A stretch of DNA of 64,000 nucleotides from assembly GCF_026230105.1 (NCBI RefSeq), contig NC_079478.1:17065653-17129652 (forward strand). Reading direction: 5' to 3'. Shown here one piece after another: positions 1 through 11,809 of this stretch (position 1 is the stretch's first letter; each line of letters starts with the position of its first letter). A model generated the notes under the pieces. The model did no database searches, was not told the DNA's origin, and was given only the letters and a program-made list of their open reading frames with translations. A program made the translations under genes and the position numbers. Source of the stretch: Diorhabda sublineata (Eukaryota > Arthropoda > Insecta > Coleoptera > Chrysomelidae).

Positions 1-327
1 TCTCCATACATTCGGAGTTATCCGAATCCCTAACGATAACAATTAGTCTGGTTAATCGAGTTTCCACTGTTTATTAAAAATGGATTTGCAAAAAAAAACC
101 ATGGACTGAATATTTTTTTAAAAATTAGTTTTTTTGAATTTCTGTTTTGAAATATTTACAGAAATAAAAGTAATTTAATAATAATTGAAATATAAATCCA
201 TATGTAGTATACAAAACACTTGAACGTCTTCACATTGTTTGTAATTTTGAACTGATATATCGAATTTCAGAGACGGCAAAATCATGAATAGCCTACATGC
301 GACAAATCTGTAAATTCGCTACTGTTT
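1..327 (+). repeat. Partial copy of the hAT-type repeat seen at 42320-42872
   Basis: The stretch from about 96 to 327 matches the second half of the short hAT-type element at 42320-42872. Shared runs include a segment around 155-190 (matching 42440-42485) and the final part, where AAATCTGTAAATTCGC and a terminal CTACTG align with the end of the other copy. The left end is not recognisable, so this copy is truncated or diverged. It contains no credible gene. Confidence 0.55.
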
Positions 328-529
328 ACTTAACGAACTACTTGGTTGCCAGGTACAAACCGATATGCTGGTGCCAGTTACTTTCACTTGATTACATAAT
401 AGAAAAAAAATTATATCAACCTAAGCGTTGTTTCCGTGATACACAAAGTGTTTCAGGAGTCCATGGGAGAGTCGATGGGGGTCTAGTCAGAGCTCGAGGT
501 ATGGTACAGCGACGCTCAACAAAAGTTTG

Positions 530-640
530 TTCCATCCTGCTAGTCCAGCTTTGAACGGTTATTGGAATGTGAGTCGGTTGGAATATAAACTAGAATCGTT
601 CGTATAACGGTAACTGCCCGGTTGGAATACGTAATTTTTT
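530..640 (+). repeat. Dispersed repeat shared with 57080-57255
   Basis: Short runs such as GAACGGTTATTGGAA and ACGGTAACTRCCCGGTTGGAA occur both here and at about 57096-57250 in the same order and orientation. The spacing between the runs differs, so these are diverged copies of one interspersed repeat. No protein signal was recognised. The rest of 328-934 holds no gene that I can see. Confidence 0.5.
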
Positions 641-934
641 GATGGGTTGGAACGAACATATAATATACTCGAAATAATTCCCTGTATTGATGCTTCTAGT
701 ACCTTCTACACTGTTATTTGAAAAGAAAGATACAAAGCTGGGGTTCCGTTTCAAAGCTACGTTAATATACAATACGAGCCTGTACCCGATGTGCCCTCCA
801 TTCTATGCAAATAAAATCCAAACGAATGCGAATTTTACTTTGAAATTTTTACAGTGTATTTTTGGATAGTTAAACTAACGATTTATGCGAAAAAAAATTC
901 TCAGATCTTACGGTTAGTTATATAAAATTACGGT

Positions 935-1025
935 AAGCATGGCTAGAAGAAAAATGGGGGGCATATCATTTTTCCCATGTTTTGAGACCTCCTGAACACG
1001 ATTATGATGGTTTTTCGAATGTCTG

Positions 1026-1076
<51 letters not shown>

Positions 1077-1834
1077 TGGCTTTTTTGGCGGCGGATTGAT
1101 GTTATTAGAGTTTGGTTGAAAACAAATGAATATTTCGAGGGGTTGCAATGCAAAAAAGTGGTTTTTGACCTTTGCTCACTTCTGCAGGTCAAACGAAAAG
1201 CGACTGAATAATAAAATTTCATATGTAGGTTCAATTAGTTGCGAGATGATTTCCTGTCTGAGGTCGAAACTTTCCATCTCCACCCTTCTCCATTTTATGG
1301 TCATTTTTCTTATATTTTCTTATTTTTTTGACCAGAAAAAGTTTAACTAGAGGGTTCGAACTTCGCATGCAAGATGTTGAAGAATTGTCTTTCTCAAGTT
1401 CAAAGTTTTCTTCTTCAGTTCTTCTAGCACAAAACGCCCGAAATCATTTTGATCGTTGTAATTGTTGTACTTGGACCGCCTCCTATTTAATGAATAATAC
1501 GAGTATGATCGTTGCTAGGGGGATTTTTTTTTACTTACCATTTTCGAAATTTCTTGTCATTATGACAATTTTTTCTTTGTTGTCAATTGGAATTGAACAG
1601 GAGGGTTCGAGACCACCGGGTCTATTGAAATTATGAATTTTCATTCGAAAGAGAGAGTTAACTTGTGAAATGAAAAGTTATTGAGGAATAGCAAATTTTC
1701 CATATAAAGAAATAAGATTGAGAATTGATATCATTTCCAAGAAATTCATTTTATGGAAAGATTTGTTTGTATATTAGTTAAATTCTTCATTTGACGAAAA
1801 ATTCGACTTTCGTGATGGAGCTCTGCTGCTCACG
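935..1834 (-). mobile_element. Copy A of a 0.9 kb interspersed element (inverted relative to copy B at 38268-39218)
   Basis: This segment is the reverse complement of 38268-39218 over nearly its full length, with only scattered mismatches by eye. Both copies contain a (TA)n tract at the same internal place and the same end, which in element orientation reads CGTGAGCAG...GTCGAATTTTTCGTCG. Open frames inside are short, not shared as proteins, and partly made of the TA repeat, so I treat it as non-autonomous. The left end of copy A (about 935) lacks the terminal hairpin seen in copy B and is probably truncated. It is not recognised as a named family; a Helitron2/helentron-like derivative is one possibility. 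Confidence 0.75.
1030..1070. repeat. (TA)n microsatellite inside copy A
   Basis: About twenty TA units lie within the interspersed element, at the place where copy B has its own TA tract (39041-39089). The microsatellite is therefore part of the element and not of the host flank. Confidence 0.95.
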
Positions 1835-1840
1835 GCTTTT

Positions 1841-3035
1841 TTTAACGTATTTATTTATTTTCTCCATTTTTTTTATATTTGGGAGTACTACGTCAAATAG
1901 TATAGTATATGCAGTACTGTTGCTTTAGATGATTCGTCAAGCTCCAACCTAACCAATTCTCATTTTAATAGTTATGAGCTCAACATGATCTTCGTGTTAA
2001 ATAAATAATATTTACTATCAATAACTTTTTGCTATAAGTCATTGAAGAGAGAGATAATAAAACCATTATTCGAAAATACTATACTTAATTCAATTCAAAT
2101 TTCTAAGACAGGTGGAATTAAAATAAATCGATAAGTTTTATATTCAGATTAATGTATATTTTTAGTACCAATATCTAGAAGTGGTTTTTGAGAGTTATAA
2201 AATAAATATAAGTTTGATACATTTAATAGTGGCGTAGCTAAAGTATATTTATCTAAGAAAAAAAGGAAACCAAAACATATTCACGCATAGTTCACATGGA
2301 GCGCACTTAAGAAATCATTTGCGGTTTCATAGAGCAGATTAATAATATAAATTATGAATAATTATGCACAATTATTATTACAAAAATATAAAATGTAAAC
2401 TTGAAGTTTGGAATAGAATAGAATAAAGTGAACGGCCAAAATTTGGAGCACATTCATTTAAAAATTAGGTACCAATAAAGCTTCTTCGGAGTCAACAAAT
2501 TCATCAGCTGTAAACGTGTCAGATATACTTAAGAAAATTACGCAACAGACAAATATAAAAAATGTCACTGCAGTACGATAATTCAATGCAGTTCCCGTAC
2601 TACACCTGATCTAACGATGCGGCGCTCGCCCTTCCCACAGTTTCGCCCGGGATATTCATTTGGTGATCACACACTGATTATTAATTTGTTTTACCATTTT
2701 TCTTCAATAAATAGACTTCAGGCGAGTGTAGATTGAGCCGTCCTCCATGTTATCTCGCTGACGAGTCCTCGAGAGCTCATTAAAAATGCGAATCAAAAAA
2801 ACAAAATTCGTTTATTTTTTAATCAAGTAAAAAATTAACTATAATAGTATAATATTCATATTCATAATTGCAAAACAAAAATGAGAATACAGTTTTTTCT
2901 GAATATGAAATACAAAAATCTTTTATAAGAAGAAAGTTTGTTTATGAACTAGGAGCTACCTGATATTTGTTTGAGTCTCGCTGTTTCGCTTTATGAAGAA
3001 CTACAATTTTTAATGCCTAAACTACCAAACTACAG
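1841..3035. other. No gene seen (AT-rich)
   Basis: AT-rich sequence with frequent stops on both strands. A slightly GC-richer patch at about 2590-2780 has no recognisable coding or RNA signal; a partial hammerhead-like core there was considered and rejected. Confidence 0.5.
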
Positions 3036-3894
3036 AGGGTGACTCATAAGTTATATCGGTTTTCATACGTAAAAATTCCTACGCCTCAATTCTATTAAGA
3101 CTACGGTGACTACTTTTTTCAATAATTCTCTCCTTGTTTATTGACGACGCAATACGTTCTTATAATAAATAGTATGAAGCGTGATAAATAAAAAATTTGC
3201 GTATTGTTAAGATATTATTGGAAACAAAAGTTTAGACAGCAAGGAAAATGTGGGAAAATGAAGGGGAATACACAATTATTAAGCGAACGACACAACGTTT
3301 GTTTAATCGTTTTAATAGTGGAAATTTGACGCTTGAAGATCGTTTGTGCTCAGATCGTGGGATATTGAGGTTATAAAGAATGCAGTAGATAAATGCATTT
3401 GAAATCATTAGGTAAAATCTATAAAAGTTGTCGATTAGTGCCATACCGAGATTCAAGCGAAACTTCGAGTAAACAGCTCCTTGCCGTACAGAAAGATGAT
3501 CGTTTCACGTTTCTTGCCATGAAAAATGGATTTATCTACACAACTCGACCATCTAAAATCAGTGGTTAGACAAAGGATAATTACCAGAACCCATCGAAAA
3601 AAGAGGTTGATTCGAGCGAAAAATCTTTTGTGTTTATTGGAAATATGTGTACTTCTAAATCATTCTAGATGGCCGGGAGCTATTAATACCATATCCAGCA
3701 GTTAGTCCGAACGTTGCACCATCAGATTACTATTTATTCAGATCCTTGGCAAAAAATTTGAATCCAAATATGTTGAAAATACAGTGCGGCAAGTTTTTTA
3801 CATAGGTCTGGTTAAAACCATAGATTACAATGGTTCATAATTCGAATATATAATAAAGAAACATTGAAAACCGACATTATTTTTGAAACACCTA
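3036..3894 (+). pseudogene. Mariner-family transposon relic with terminal inverted repeats
   Basis: The ends form imperfect inverted repeats of about 28 bp: GGGTGACTCATAAGTTATAT then CGGTTTTC on the left, and the complement of CCGACATTATTTTTGAAACA then CCTA on the right. Between them, plus-strand pieces in shifting frames match a mariner transposase. The N-terminal helix-turn-helix region reads EYTIIKRTTQRLFNRF then SGNLTLEDR (about 3255-3350). Further pieces read KSIKVVD and SRFLP (3415-3520), and a C-terminal piece reads VKTIDYNGS (about 3810-3840). Several stops, frameshifts and internal losses mean no functional transposase remains. At about 860 bp it is clearly shorter than an intact 1.3 kb mariner. 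Confidence 0.8.
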
Positions 3895-4340
3895 TCCGAT
3901 GATTAATGACTATAACCGTAAAAATGATTAAATACTATCTAAAAAAGAATTTAGAGCCGTAGCGGCAAAAATTGATCACACATCTCTTCTAGAGGAGTTA
4001 GTTAAGTAAAGCAGAAAGCCAGATCTATGTTTTTCGGCTTTTCAGTATAGCATGGCGCGTTTATATTTTCTCACCATCATGAGCTGTTGGAAAATTGAAA
4101 TCTATATAAATATAAAATAAAGGTGAATGCATAGTTGTGAAACCCGATAATATATGGCAGCACAGTGCGTGTTTGAGAAATATTGATTGATCCTCGCATA
4201 ACTGTTTTCTGCAATTGATATTTGAAGAACTATATTGGACAACCGTCGGATTAAAATTAAAGAGATAGAAGACATTATCGGCATATGAACAGAACGCATT
4301 TGACATAAATACTGACTACAATACACGCGTAATAAACCAG

Positions 4341-5624
4341 AGCATAGTGGCGCATTCTTTTACAAAATTATTTTAATTCGTGATTATTTTTAAAAAATGT
4401 CCGGGAGGTGTTCCTGATTATAAAAGTGTAAGATGACACTTGATATCTTTTGACGTTTAAACAACCAAAAACTAAATAAACGAGAAAAAATTCAATTTAT
4501 TTTTTATATTCTTTACAATATTTAGAATGAAAAAAGTCTGGTAATTTTATTTCGCGGTCCCCTCGTTTTGTGGCTCTAGAAAATCGAAAAATCATCCTAT
4601 TTCGATTAATTTTTTTTTAATAAAAAAATTATGGGAATAAAAAAAATTTAAAATTAAATTGGTTTCAGGTCTCAAATGTTCATGAAAATGCTCTCATTCA
4701 CGTAGAATTGTTGATAACTTTTTTCCAAATAATCAAATGAAGTTGTTATATATTTGTTTTCATAATCTACACCTAGAAACGAACAAATTGAAAAACAATT
4801 ATTAAAAAATTTTTATTTATCATGTTTTTACAATTAGAAATAATAACAATTTCTTTTAAAATTGACCTTTTCTCACATATAATCATTTATATCTTTTTCA
4901 TAAGTAAATAATAAAGTTATATGAACAAAAACATTCTTAAAATTACTTGTTGTAATTAATTGTACAATATTAAAAGTTAACTTTGAAAAATTGAAAATTT
5001 TCACCATTCAAAAAATAATATCTTACTAAGGCTGACTGTTAGAGATAAAAAATGAATAAAGAGACATTTTTAATTTTTTTTTTTCAAAAATGTTTGTTTT
5101 TTTGTGTAGATTAACAAAAAAATATTTATGAATGCGTTTGCTGCTTTGTAAAAAAGTTTAACGATTATATGCGAAGAAGTGCGTAAATTCATAAAATTAT
5201 ATAAAGTCTCCAGTGAGATATTACCCATATTTTTTTCATAAATCCACCGATGATTTTTCGATTTTCTAGAGCCAAAAAAACGAGAGGACCGCGAAAGAGT
5301 CCTTACACTCACTATCTTATTTCCAACCCATTAATTGTTATGAATTTTCTAAAATTGAAAATCGGCAAAAATCCTAATTCGTGAATTAAATTTCGATTTT
5401 TTAGATATATTATTTAATTCAAGAAAATTTCGGCGATTTTCAATTTTAAAAAATTCATAACCATTAATGGATTGGAGATACGGAAGTGAGTGTAAGGAAT
5501 TTTTTGTATTCGAAATATTGCGAAGAATATAAAAAAAAATAATTGTGCAGGTGTCATTTCACACATCTCCCGGAAAAAAAAACACGAATTAAAATAATTT
5601 TGTAAACGAATGCACCACTATGCT
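4341..5624. mobile_element. Foldback element with long inverted arms
   Basis: The left arm (about 4341-4600) is repeated in reverse complement on the right (about 5248-5624). Matching blocks include AGCATAGTGGCGCATTC with its complement near 5610-5624, ACAAAATTATTTTAATTCGT, the TCCGGGAG block, and GGCTCTAGAAAATCGAAAAA. The centre (4600-5248) is AT-rich with no recognisable gene. The arms differ in one way: the right arm contains an extra hairpin at 5300-5499 that the left arm lacks. No target-site duplication was obvious. This looks like a non-autonomous foldback DNA transposon. Confidence 0.8.
5300..5499. repeat. Hairpin MITE inside the right arm of the foldback
   Basis: A nearly perfect palindrome of about 200 bp. 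CCTTACACTCACT at 5301 is mirrored by AGTGAGTGTAAGG ending at 5498, and the arms continue inward through ATTAATTGTTATGAATTTT and AAAATTGAAAATCG. The corresponding place in the left arm of the enclosing foldback has no such sequence. It is therefore best read as a later insertion of a small hairpin-type element. Confidence 0.75.
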
Positions 5625-7455
5625 TTACTCACTTTGGTGCGAAAGCGGATTCGAATGTACATTTCCAAGGCCTTATTAACGGTTAAAGCAAAATGAGTCT
5701 GATTTTTTATGTCGATTCATAACAAGATCTATCACTACATTCCTACAACGAAAAATGAGTCGACTGTAAAGAGCGAACCTGCTGCGAAAAATTCAAAAAC
5801 TACTGTTTTATAAACGAGAAAAGTGATTACGACCATTTTATTGGATTGTCATGTGATTATGTTCATAAACTCTGTTGGAAATGCGAAAAAAATAAAAGGA
5901 GAGTATTACGCATCATTGCGCAATAAGGTAAGAGGATAAATTGCAAAAAAAGAACCCCGTCTCCTGTTTCCTAGACTCAAAGTTCCTCTTGTAAGATCAA
6001 ATTTGTTTTGAGGAGAAAAACGGCATCATTTCAAAGGGTTAACAAGGTTATAGTGTTGCTGGATAAAAAATAATAAGAGATATAAAATATCTTTTTTAAA
6101 TCGGAAACTTTCTACACAACCCTATATTACACCTTTAGATTCCCACAATCAAGTCAAAGAAACGATTTTTGCTTTCTAGGTAGCACATATTTTCGAGTTT
6201 GGACTGTATTTGACATATGGTTTCACGTTTAGAGATATATAAACATTAGTGAAATGGACCACTAATGACATTTTATTTTCCATAATTACCCATCAGAGAA
6301 AACAGTCTCTTTATATATGGATTTAAACCAATCTATCTGTCAGATTTATATAAAAACATGGTAAAAACTAACTTAAACAGTTTTGTCATTTTCTCGTCTC
6401 ACCCTCGTGTGTATTGTTTGCCGATATAATGAAAGGAACACAAAAATGGCGGCTCACGAGTTTGATATTTTTGTCGCAAATGAACTGAACGTGAGCATTT
6501 TTACTAAAAATTCCACATTTAAATACGAAATATACTTGTTCATATTGAATAAATATAATATTTGTATGAACTATCACTTGAAATTTCTCAGTGTTAACGT
6601 TTTCACGGCGCCTTTTCTGTTTTCCAAATGAAAGAAAAAGTTTACCATAAATTACATCAATGGAATGGCATCTTATCTTTAAAACAATGTATATAATTAC
6701 AACGAAAAAATTACATACTGAGTAGCCATTCAAAAATGATACAATTGATAAATTTGGCTAAATTTCAATGAGAAGTCGATTTGCTTTATGAGAGCTTAAT
6801 CTTTCGAGATTCCATTTGTAATACATCATTCAAGATATTTTTATCTATTGTAAAAATCGCAAAACACTTGAGATGAAGAGACCAAATGAAGCCCAGTAAG
6901 ATATAATCAAATCGTGATTAAATTTCCGCGTGTATATAAAGAACAGTTGTGTCAATAAGACAATACTTTGAAGTGTTTTGATATGGAAAGTACATAGGGT
7001 GATTGCATCTTAAGAAGGACCTGGGTACGTCATCAACGCATGCACAAAATTGATTCACAAAAATCGATTTACAATTATGTTTATTTTGAATTAATTACGT
7101 TCTTCTACAGTTTTTCTTTTTGTATTATTTTCATGTTTTATACTCGAATCTTTTAAAATCCCTCGATGGAATGTGATGCTCCAATTTTAACCTAAAGATA
7201 ACTAAATAAAATAATACAATTAAAAATTTTAAATATGTTATTAATTCATTTAATAATCCTGTACGATTTATTGCAGTTTTTAGAAATAAAAGTTCTTGTT
7301 CTTCATTGTCTCCGTCTCTAAATATTATAATTCTAAAAAAAAGAAGACACGTCGTTAACTTTTGACGTTTTCCCCTTAGACGTTTCAGTGCTGGCCACTC
7401 ACTGATGACACTGTTGATGTTGTTTGCACCGTGTCTTCTTCCTTCATGGCGTCTC
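5625..7455. other. No gene seen (AT-rich)
   Basis: AT-rich, with short open frames only. A motif AGGGTGATTGCATC near 6997 resembles an isolated transposon terminus, but I found no partner. Confidence 0.5.
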
Positions 7456-7673
7456 GGCATTTTCGCAAAATTCCGGGATTTACGCGCATGTGTAACATAC
7501 TTAACCTAACCACCTCTTAATGCAACAACAAAGGCAGCCAAAATACTCTAAAAGATTGTAGAACACTTCACCTCCAAAGATGTTAAAAAAAGTTAGTTCA
7601 TGCTAACAATGTGGTAGTGGTACTGATTTAAAGGGTCACTGCAACTCCCGAAATTTTGCGAAAATACCAACTC
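7456..7673. mobile_element. Small element with 23 bp terminal inverted repeats (MITE candidate)
   Basis: GCATTTTCGCAAAATTCCGG (7457 on) is mirrored by TCCCGAAATTTTGCGAAAAT (7651 on), which gives 23 bp TIRs with two mismatches about 218 bp apart. The interior has no coding signal. No clear target-site duplication could be fixed by eye, so the family is unassigned. Confidence 0.6.
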
Positions 7674-8255
7674 TGTCCTTCATGCACCAACGACATTCCA
7701 TGCCTACAGCATGGTGATGACGTCTTAAATGACCGTGCTGATTAGTAAGACAAACAGAAGGGTCATCTATGTGTTCCTTAGATTGTCTCATGCCAGGTGT
7801 TTTCATTAGTCTCCGTAGATACTATCTTGTGAGCAACCTCATCATTATGAATTAGCTAACACCAAGAATCGGCTTCATCAATGTGTGCCTCTAAGCTATT
7901 TAATATTTATCTATCAAAGTTATAGGCCATTAATCTATAATCTGCGTCCAGATTTTCACATAACCATTTTCTCCACTCTGTAATTCGTTAAGTATATTTG
8001 TCCAGTGACGGTGAAAGGTTCAAAATAAGGTGCATTATTAGCATTTCTAAGGACAGCGAACTTTGGTAGTTCTAAGTGGGACACGATAAGCTTATTAGGA
8101 GACTTAAGTGCGCTACGGTTCCCGACCGCTCAATCTGATAACTATGAATTATGATACTTAATTTAATCCTCGTTATAATTACCATTTCAACATTGAATTA
8201 TAAATATTTAAGAAACTTAGCTTGCTAAACACAAAACAGAATTATCAAAAAAAAA

Positions 8256-8632
8256 GGGTTGCCAACCAACCTGTTTTCCCAGGACATGTCCTAGTTTTTG
8301 TAGTGTCCTGGGACGTCCTGAATAGTTTTTAAGCGGCGTTCTGAGTTTTCAAATTTTGAAATTCACGCTTCTTCTCAAATCTTGCATTAGACATACAGAG
8401 CTAGCTATCCAGTCAGATTACTACTTAGTTGTAACTATATGTTATAGTATCTAATATCTAATAGTTATAGTCTATAACTTACCTAAGTTTCAAAAATTTG
8501 TTGCAAACTAAAGTCACATGTTTTCACCGGTTATTTTTTTAACTATTGCAACTCAATTAATGCGTCCTAAACTGAATTGTCTGGTTTTTCTAGCTTAAAA
8601 TCCTGGTTTTTCAAATTTGAGGTTGGTAACTC
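8256..8632. mobile_element. hAT-like MITE candidate (GGGTTGCCAACC ends)
   Basis: The left end AGGGTTGCCAACC and the right end GGTTGGTAACTCT are imperfect inverted repeats. Ends of the type CAGGGTTGCCAAC are familiar from non-autonomous hAT elements. The interior has related CCTGGTTTTTC/CCTAGTTTTT motifs near both ends and no coding signal. An 8-bp duplication could not be confirmed because the left flank is a poly-A run. Confidence 0.45.
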
Positions 8633-8689
8633 TATTTTAGACTAGTAGTGCTGCTTAAACATTTCTATGCCCCATAACATTCATCGAAT

Positions 8690-8800
8690 CTCATAACAGT
8701 TAACAAAGCCCAAATTTGTTCCATATAATCCCGACGTGGCTCCCTGCGACTTGTAGCTCTTTCAAATATTAACAATCCCGCTCAAAGGGCACCCGAAATG
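8690..8800 (+). pseudogene. Mariner-like transposase scrap
   Basis: Plus-strand translation gives KFVPYNPDVAPCDL, then a stop and LFQILTIPLKGHPK. This matches the block around the third catalytic acidic residue of mariner-type transposases, usually written YSPDLAPCDFYLFPKLK. Only about 35 residues are visible and no terminus was found. The flanks, including 7674-8255 and 8801-9649, hold no recognisable gene. Confidence 0.55.
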
Positions 8801-9649
8801 TAAACTGACTTCTGGAAGTGGGAATGGTACGTGTTATTTAATTAAATATGAATTACTTGTGGGATCTCACTCACCAGATGATAAAGAATGTGAAAATACG
8901 AATTTAGACTCGATATTTTTTCAACAACTCAAATATTATGAACATGACATATTTCTACTCCTAAGGAAAAAGTCTTGAGAAATAAAAGATTAATATTTGT
9001 TTTGGACAACAAACAAGATTATTTTAAAAGCATATATGACTTCTTAAAAGCAATAATGGAAGGCAAAGTCAATTTAGAAAAGTTCCTGCGGCTGGTAATG
9101 TTTTTAGATGAATATTTTGAAAGACTTGATTGACATCTCACAGAGACTGCTAAAGATTGCATCAGACAGAACGATTCACGTTTAATTGTTATATATAATG
9201 ATGAGATGGTACCTTGCCTGTGTGTTGCCATCTTAGTCCAAATCTTGGTTAAGCTCCTAAAGTTAATTTGAAGTGTGCAAAATAGTTTATTAAAAATTTT
9301 TTGCAATCATCTTGCAAGGAATGAAAGAAATTGTTGTATCTGAATTTTGGAAATACGGTAAAACTTACGATAAAAGTCGTAATTTTTAATTTTTTGCTAA
9401 TTTACTATTAATTTTTTTCTGATATTTATAGAGTTAGAGTGACTAACGTTTAAGAATTTAATTTCAATTTCAGAGAAACTTTTCCAATTGTCTTAAAAAA
9501 GTTGAATAAGACGCTTTGAAATTTAATTTTTAACCACCAAATATTTTTTTAAACATGTTCTAATTTTTTTGGGAAGAAGAATCGCATTTTTTCTGTGTCG
9601 TGATGTTTTCAAGCTATAATTATCATCTCTTTAGCTGCAATCACTTTAA

Positions 9650-10257
9650 AGCTACTATTATACTAGGTTGCTAACATCCGGGATGCTAGCATCCCACTTT
9701 GAGTGGAAATTGTGTTGGGATGCTAGCATCCCGGACTGCGATTTTATTTTAATTTTTTGCCAGTCGTCAATATGGCCCCAACGAATGAAGAGATGTTGTT
9801 GCTGATGTTACTAATTAAGAAAAAAAGGCATAGTGAAACAAGATTTTTTAATTACTTTATAATGTCACTTCCTTCTTTCAATGAGCTTCTAGGCTACATC
9901 CAAAGCGAGATCTCTAAACAAGATACAAGATTCCTGAGACAAATTTCACCCTTAGGGAAACTAGTCATAACTCTGATCAAACTGCAGGCGCGCGCATATG
10001 TCAAATAGAGCGCCTGTTCGGATGCTAGCAGCCTAGTATAATGCGCCGCATTTGAACCAATGCCCCACAATGCAAAAAGCGACCAGCTGATCGCATTTCA
10101 GCATCCAAACCGAGACGCACAAAATCGAGCCTCCGGTTGGCTGTTTTAGCATCCGATGCTGGCATCCCTAGTGTAATCGCTCCCATTTGATTTAATGCCC
10201 CGCTAACCTCCCAGACGCCAGCATCCCGGATGCTAGCATCCTAGTATAATGGTAGCC
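9650..10257 (+). mobile_element. Non-autonomous PIF/Harbinger element with TAA target duplication
   Basis: The element is bounded by GCTACTATTATACTAGG on the left and the complement of GCTACCATTATACTAGG on the right. These TIRs continue inward through TGCTAGCATCCGGGATGCT. The trinucleotide TAA flanks both ends (9647-9649 and 10258-10260), as expected for PIF/Harbinger, which duplicates TWA. The interior holds the start of a Harbinger transposase (9757-10008). At 608 bp it is a deletion derivative. The right-terminal motif is repeated three times (about 10020, 10152 and 10230). Confidence 0.85.
9757..10008 (+). pseudogene. Internally deleted Harbinger transposase N-terminus
   Basis: An 83-residue open frame inside the 608 bp element. 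After an acidic/leucine-rich start and a KKKR stretch, the segment RFFNYFIMSLPSFNELL and then ISKQDTRF...ISPLGKLVITL matches the N-terminal region of HARBI1-type nucleases, where RFFNYFRMS...ISKQDT...PEKLAITL is typical. The usual WVHP...GEYHTL block is missing between the basic stretch and RFFNYF. The catalytic DDE domain is absent altogether because the frame stops at 10008. It cannot encode an active transposase but could be mobilised in trans. Confidence 0.75.
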
Positions 10258-10651
10258 TAACTTTATAGATATAGGTACAGCAAAAAACCTCAAATGAGCA
10301 TTTTTTTCTGGAATTAAAAGATTTACTAACTACATAAATTTTTTTCTATTTTGAAAGGAGCACTTTTTGTTTATTCTTTTCGCCACTACTCGGGGAATTA
10401 TTCCAATAAATTCTTGTTAGATTTATTTGGGATACTTCAAAGAAACTCATATTAAATATTTATTTTTATTATTTATTTCCCATAATTCATATTTAGGGAC
10501 CCATTTTCTTAGACTATTGTAATTTGTCTTAGTGCTAAATGTTATCCAATGTTAAATAAATATTTTGGCGTATATTTGATCTGCACTACCGGGAAAAGTA
10601 CAATCTTTCTATTGTCTATTAGTTATTGAAGTTTATTTTCTTATTTTGCAG

Positions 10652-10957
10652 TCGGTTTCTTAGCAGTCTCGGTAGATGTTCCAATATCATGGACTTCGCC
10701 GAATTACGTAAAATTATATTCCAACGATTCTTCCATAAATCCGCTGCCGAAACCTATAACAGTTAGTGAAGATGGTTGGATTGGTTCACTTGTAACCATT
10801 GGAGCTATAATAGGTCCAATACCAGCGCCATACATTTGTTCCAAGTTCGGAAGAAAAAACGCTCTACTTGTGTCCGCCTTACCTTTGATAACTTCATTTT
10901 ATATGCTAGCTTTCGCAAAAAACGTCTATACAATCTATGTAGCGAGAACTCTTGGTG
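10652..10957 (+). CDS. Tret1-like sugar transporter gene 1, internal exon
   Basis: This exon encodes the N-terminal third of an MFS sugar transporter: GFLAVSVDVPISWTSP (TM1), then the conserved EDGWIGSL start of TM2, the loop motif CSKFGRKNAL (family GRR/GRK signature), TM3 and the start of TM4 ending in VARTLG. The acceptor is TTTTGCAG at 10651 and the donor is G|GTAAGT at 10958. It begins with two bases of a split codon and ends with one, so it joins the exon at 15711 in frame through the GG of the R-x-L-G-G motif. An upstream exon with the start codon is required. None was recognised between 1 and 10651, so the gene is 5'-incomplete here. The expected role is membrane uptake of trehalose or hexose; the substrate is inferred only. 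Confidence 0.9.
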
Positions 10958-11809
10958 GTAAGTGTTATTATTACATACTACTAAAAATATGTATCCCGTG
11001 TTTGGAAAACCCTGTTATCAAGAATTATTTAAATAATATATGCTGATGATAACAAGTATGAAAAAGTACATATTCAGAACATATAGGTAAAGGAATTTAA
11101 AGGGAAGTTAGGCATTTAAGAACTTTTACTTTCTAATAATTGGCTGAACAATCTGAATAAAGTTCGAATTCATTGTCATGGATACAAATATGATAGAGTT
11201 AAAATGATTAAATAATTGTTCTAATGTATGAAAAAAATAGAGTGAATGAACATAGTGTAGACTTTTTAAATTTTATTCTATTTGTCCCCAAGTTACTACA
11301 GTAAACTTCCGCCAATCAGGCACTCTATGGCTTGTCACTTTCAATAGTCCGGCACCTCAGTTGGGAGGAATCGTATCTGACCCATCAGCTGAGTCAAGGG
11401 GAGCACACTAGCCAAGCGTCCGCCATTACCTTTTAGTCTAGTCCACTAAACATCCAATAAGAAGGTCATGTAAATTTCGGCAACACAAATTTAGTTCTGT
11501 TACTTACCAATCGTGGCGCTAGTGTAATAAAAATGTGTCACTTACCGTGAATGTAAAGTGTCAAAGTAAATGAACATAAACGCTTTCCTGATACTCAACA
11601 TCAAATTATCGCTTGTGTTAAATCATTTTTTGAAAACTAATTGTACAAATTTCGATAGAAAACATTTGTAGTATAAAGCTATCCCATCTAATTCCTACCT
11701 CTCATCAGCCTTCATTGTCTACTTCAATTCATAAAGATCACAGTTATGACAAAGTTCATGACTGTATAATGAACCGAGAAGATTCATAAGCTGTAAATAC
11801 AGGTATAGT

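Noticed and set aside
914..1234. Minus-strand frame of 106 codons
   Set aside because: Mostly translation of the TA microsatellite (IYIYIY) within a repeat.
1350..1620. GGGTTCGA motifs resembling a tRNA B box
   Set aside because: They belong to the interspersed element (also in copy B). No A box, cloverleaf or terminator T-run at proper spacing.
2758..2780. CTGACGAGTCC resembling the conserved core of a hammerhead ribozyme
   Set aside because: No GAAA follows a closed stem II and no matching stem I/III with a cleavage triplet could be drawn.
9019..9306. Minus-strand 95-codon frame
   Set aside because: No motif in either strand; composition suggests chance or a very decayed transposon.
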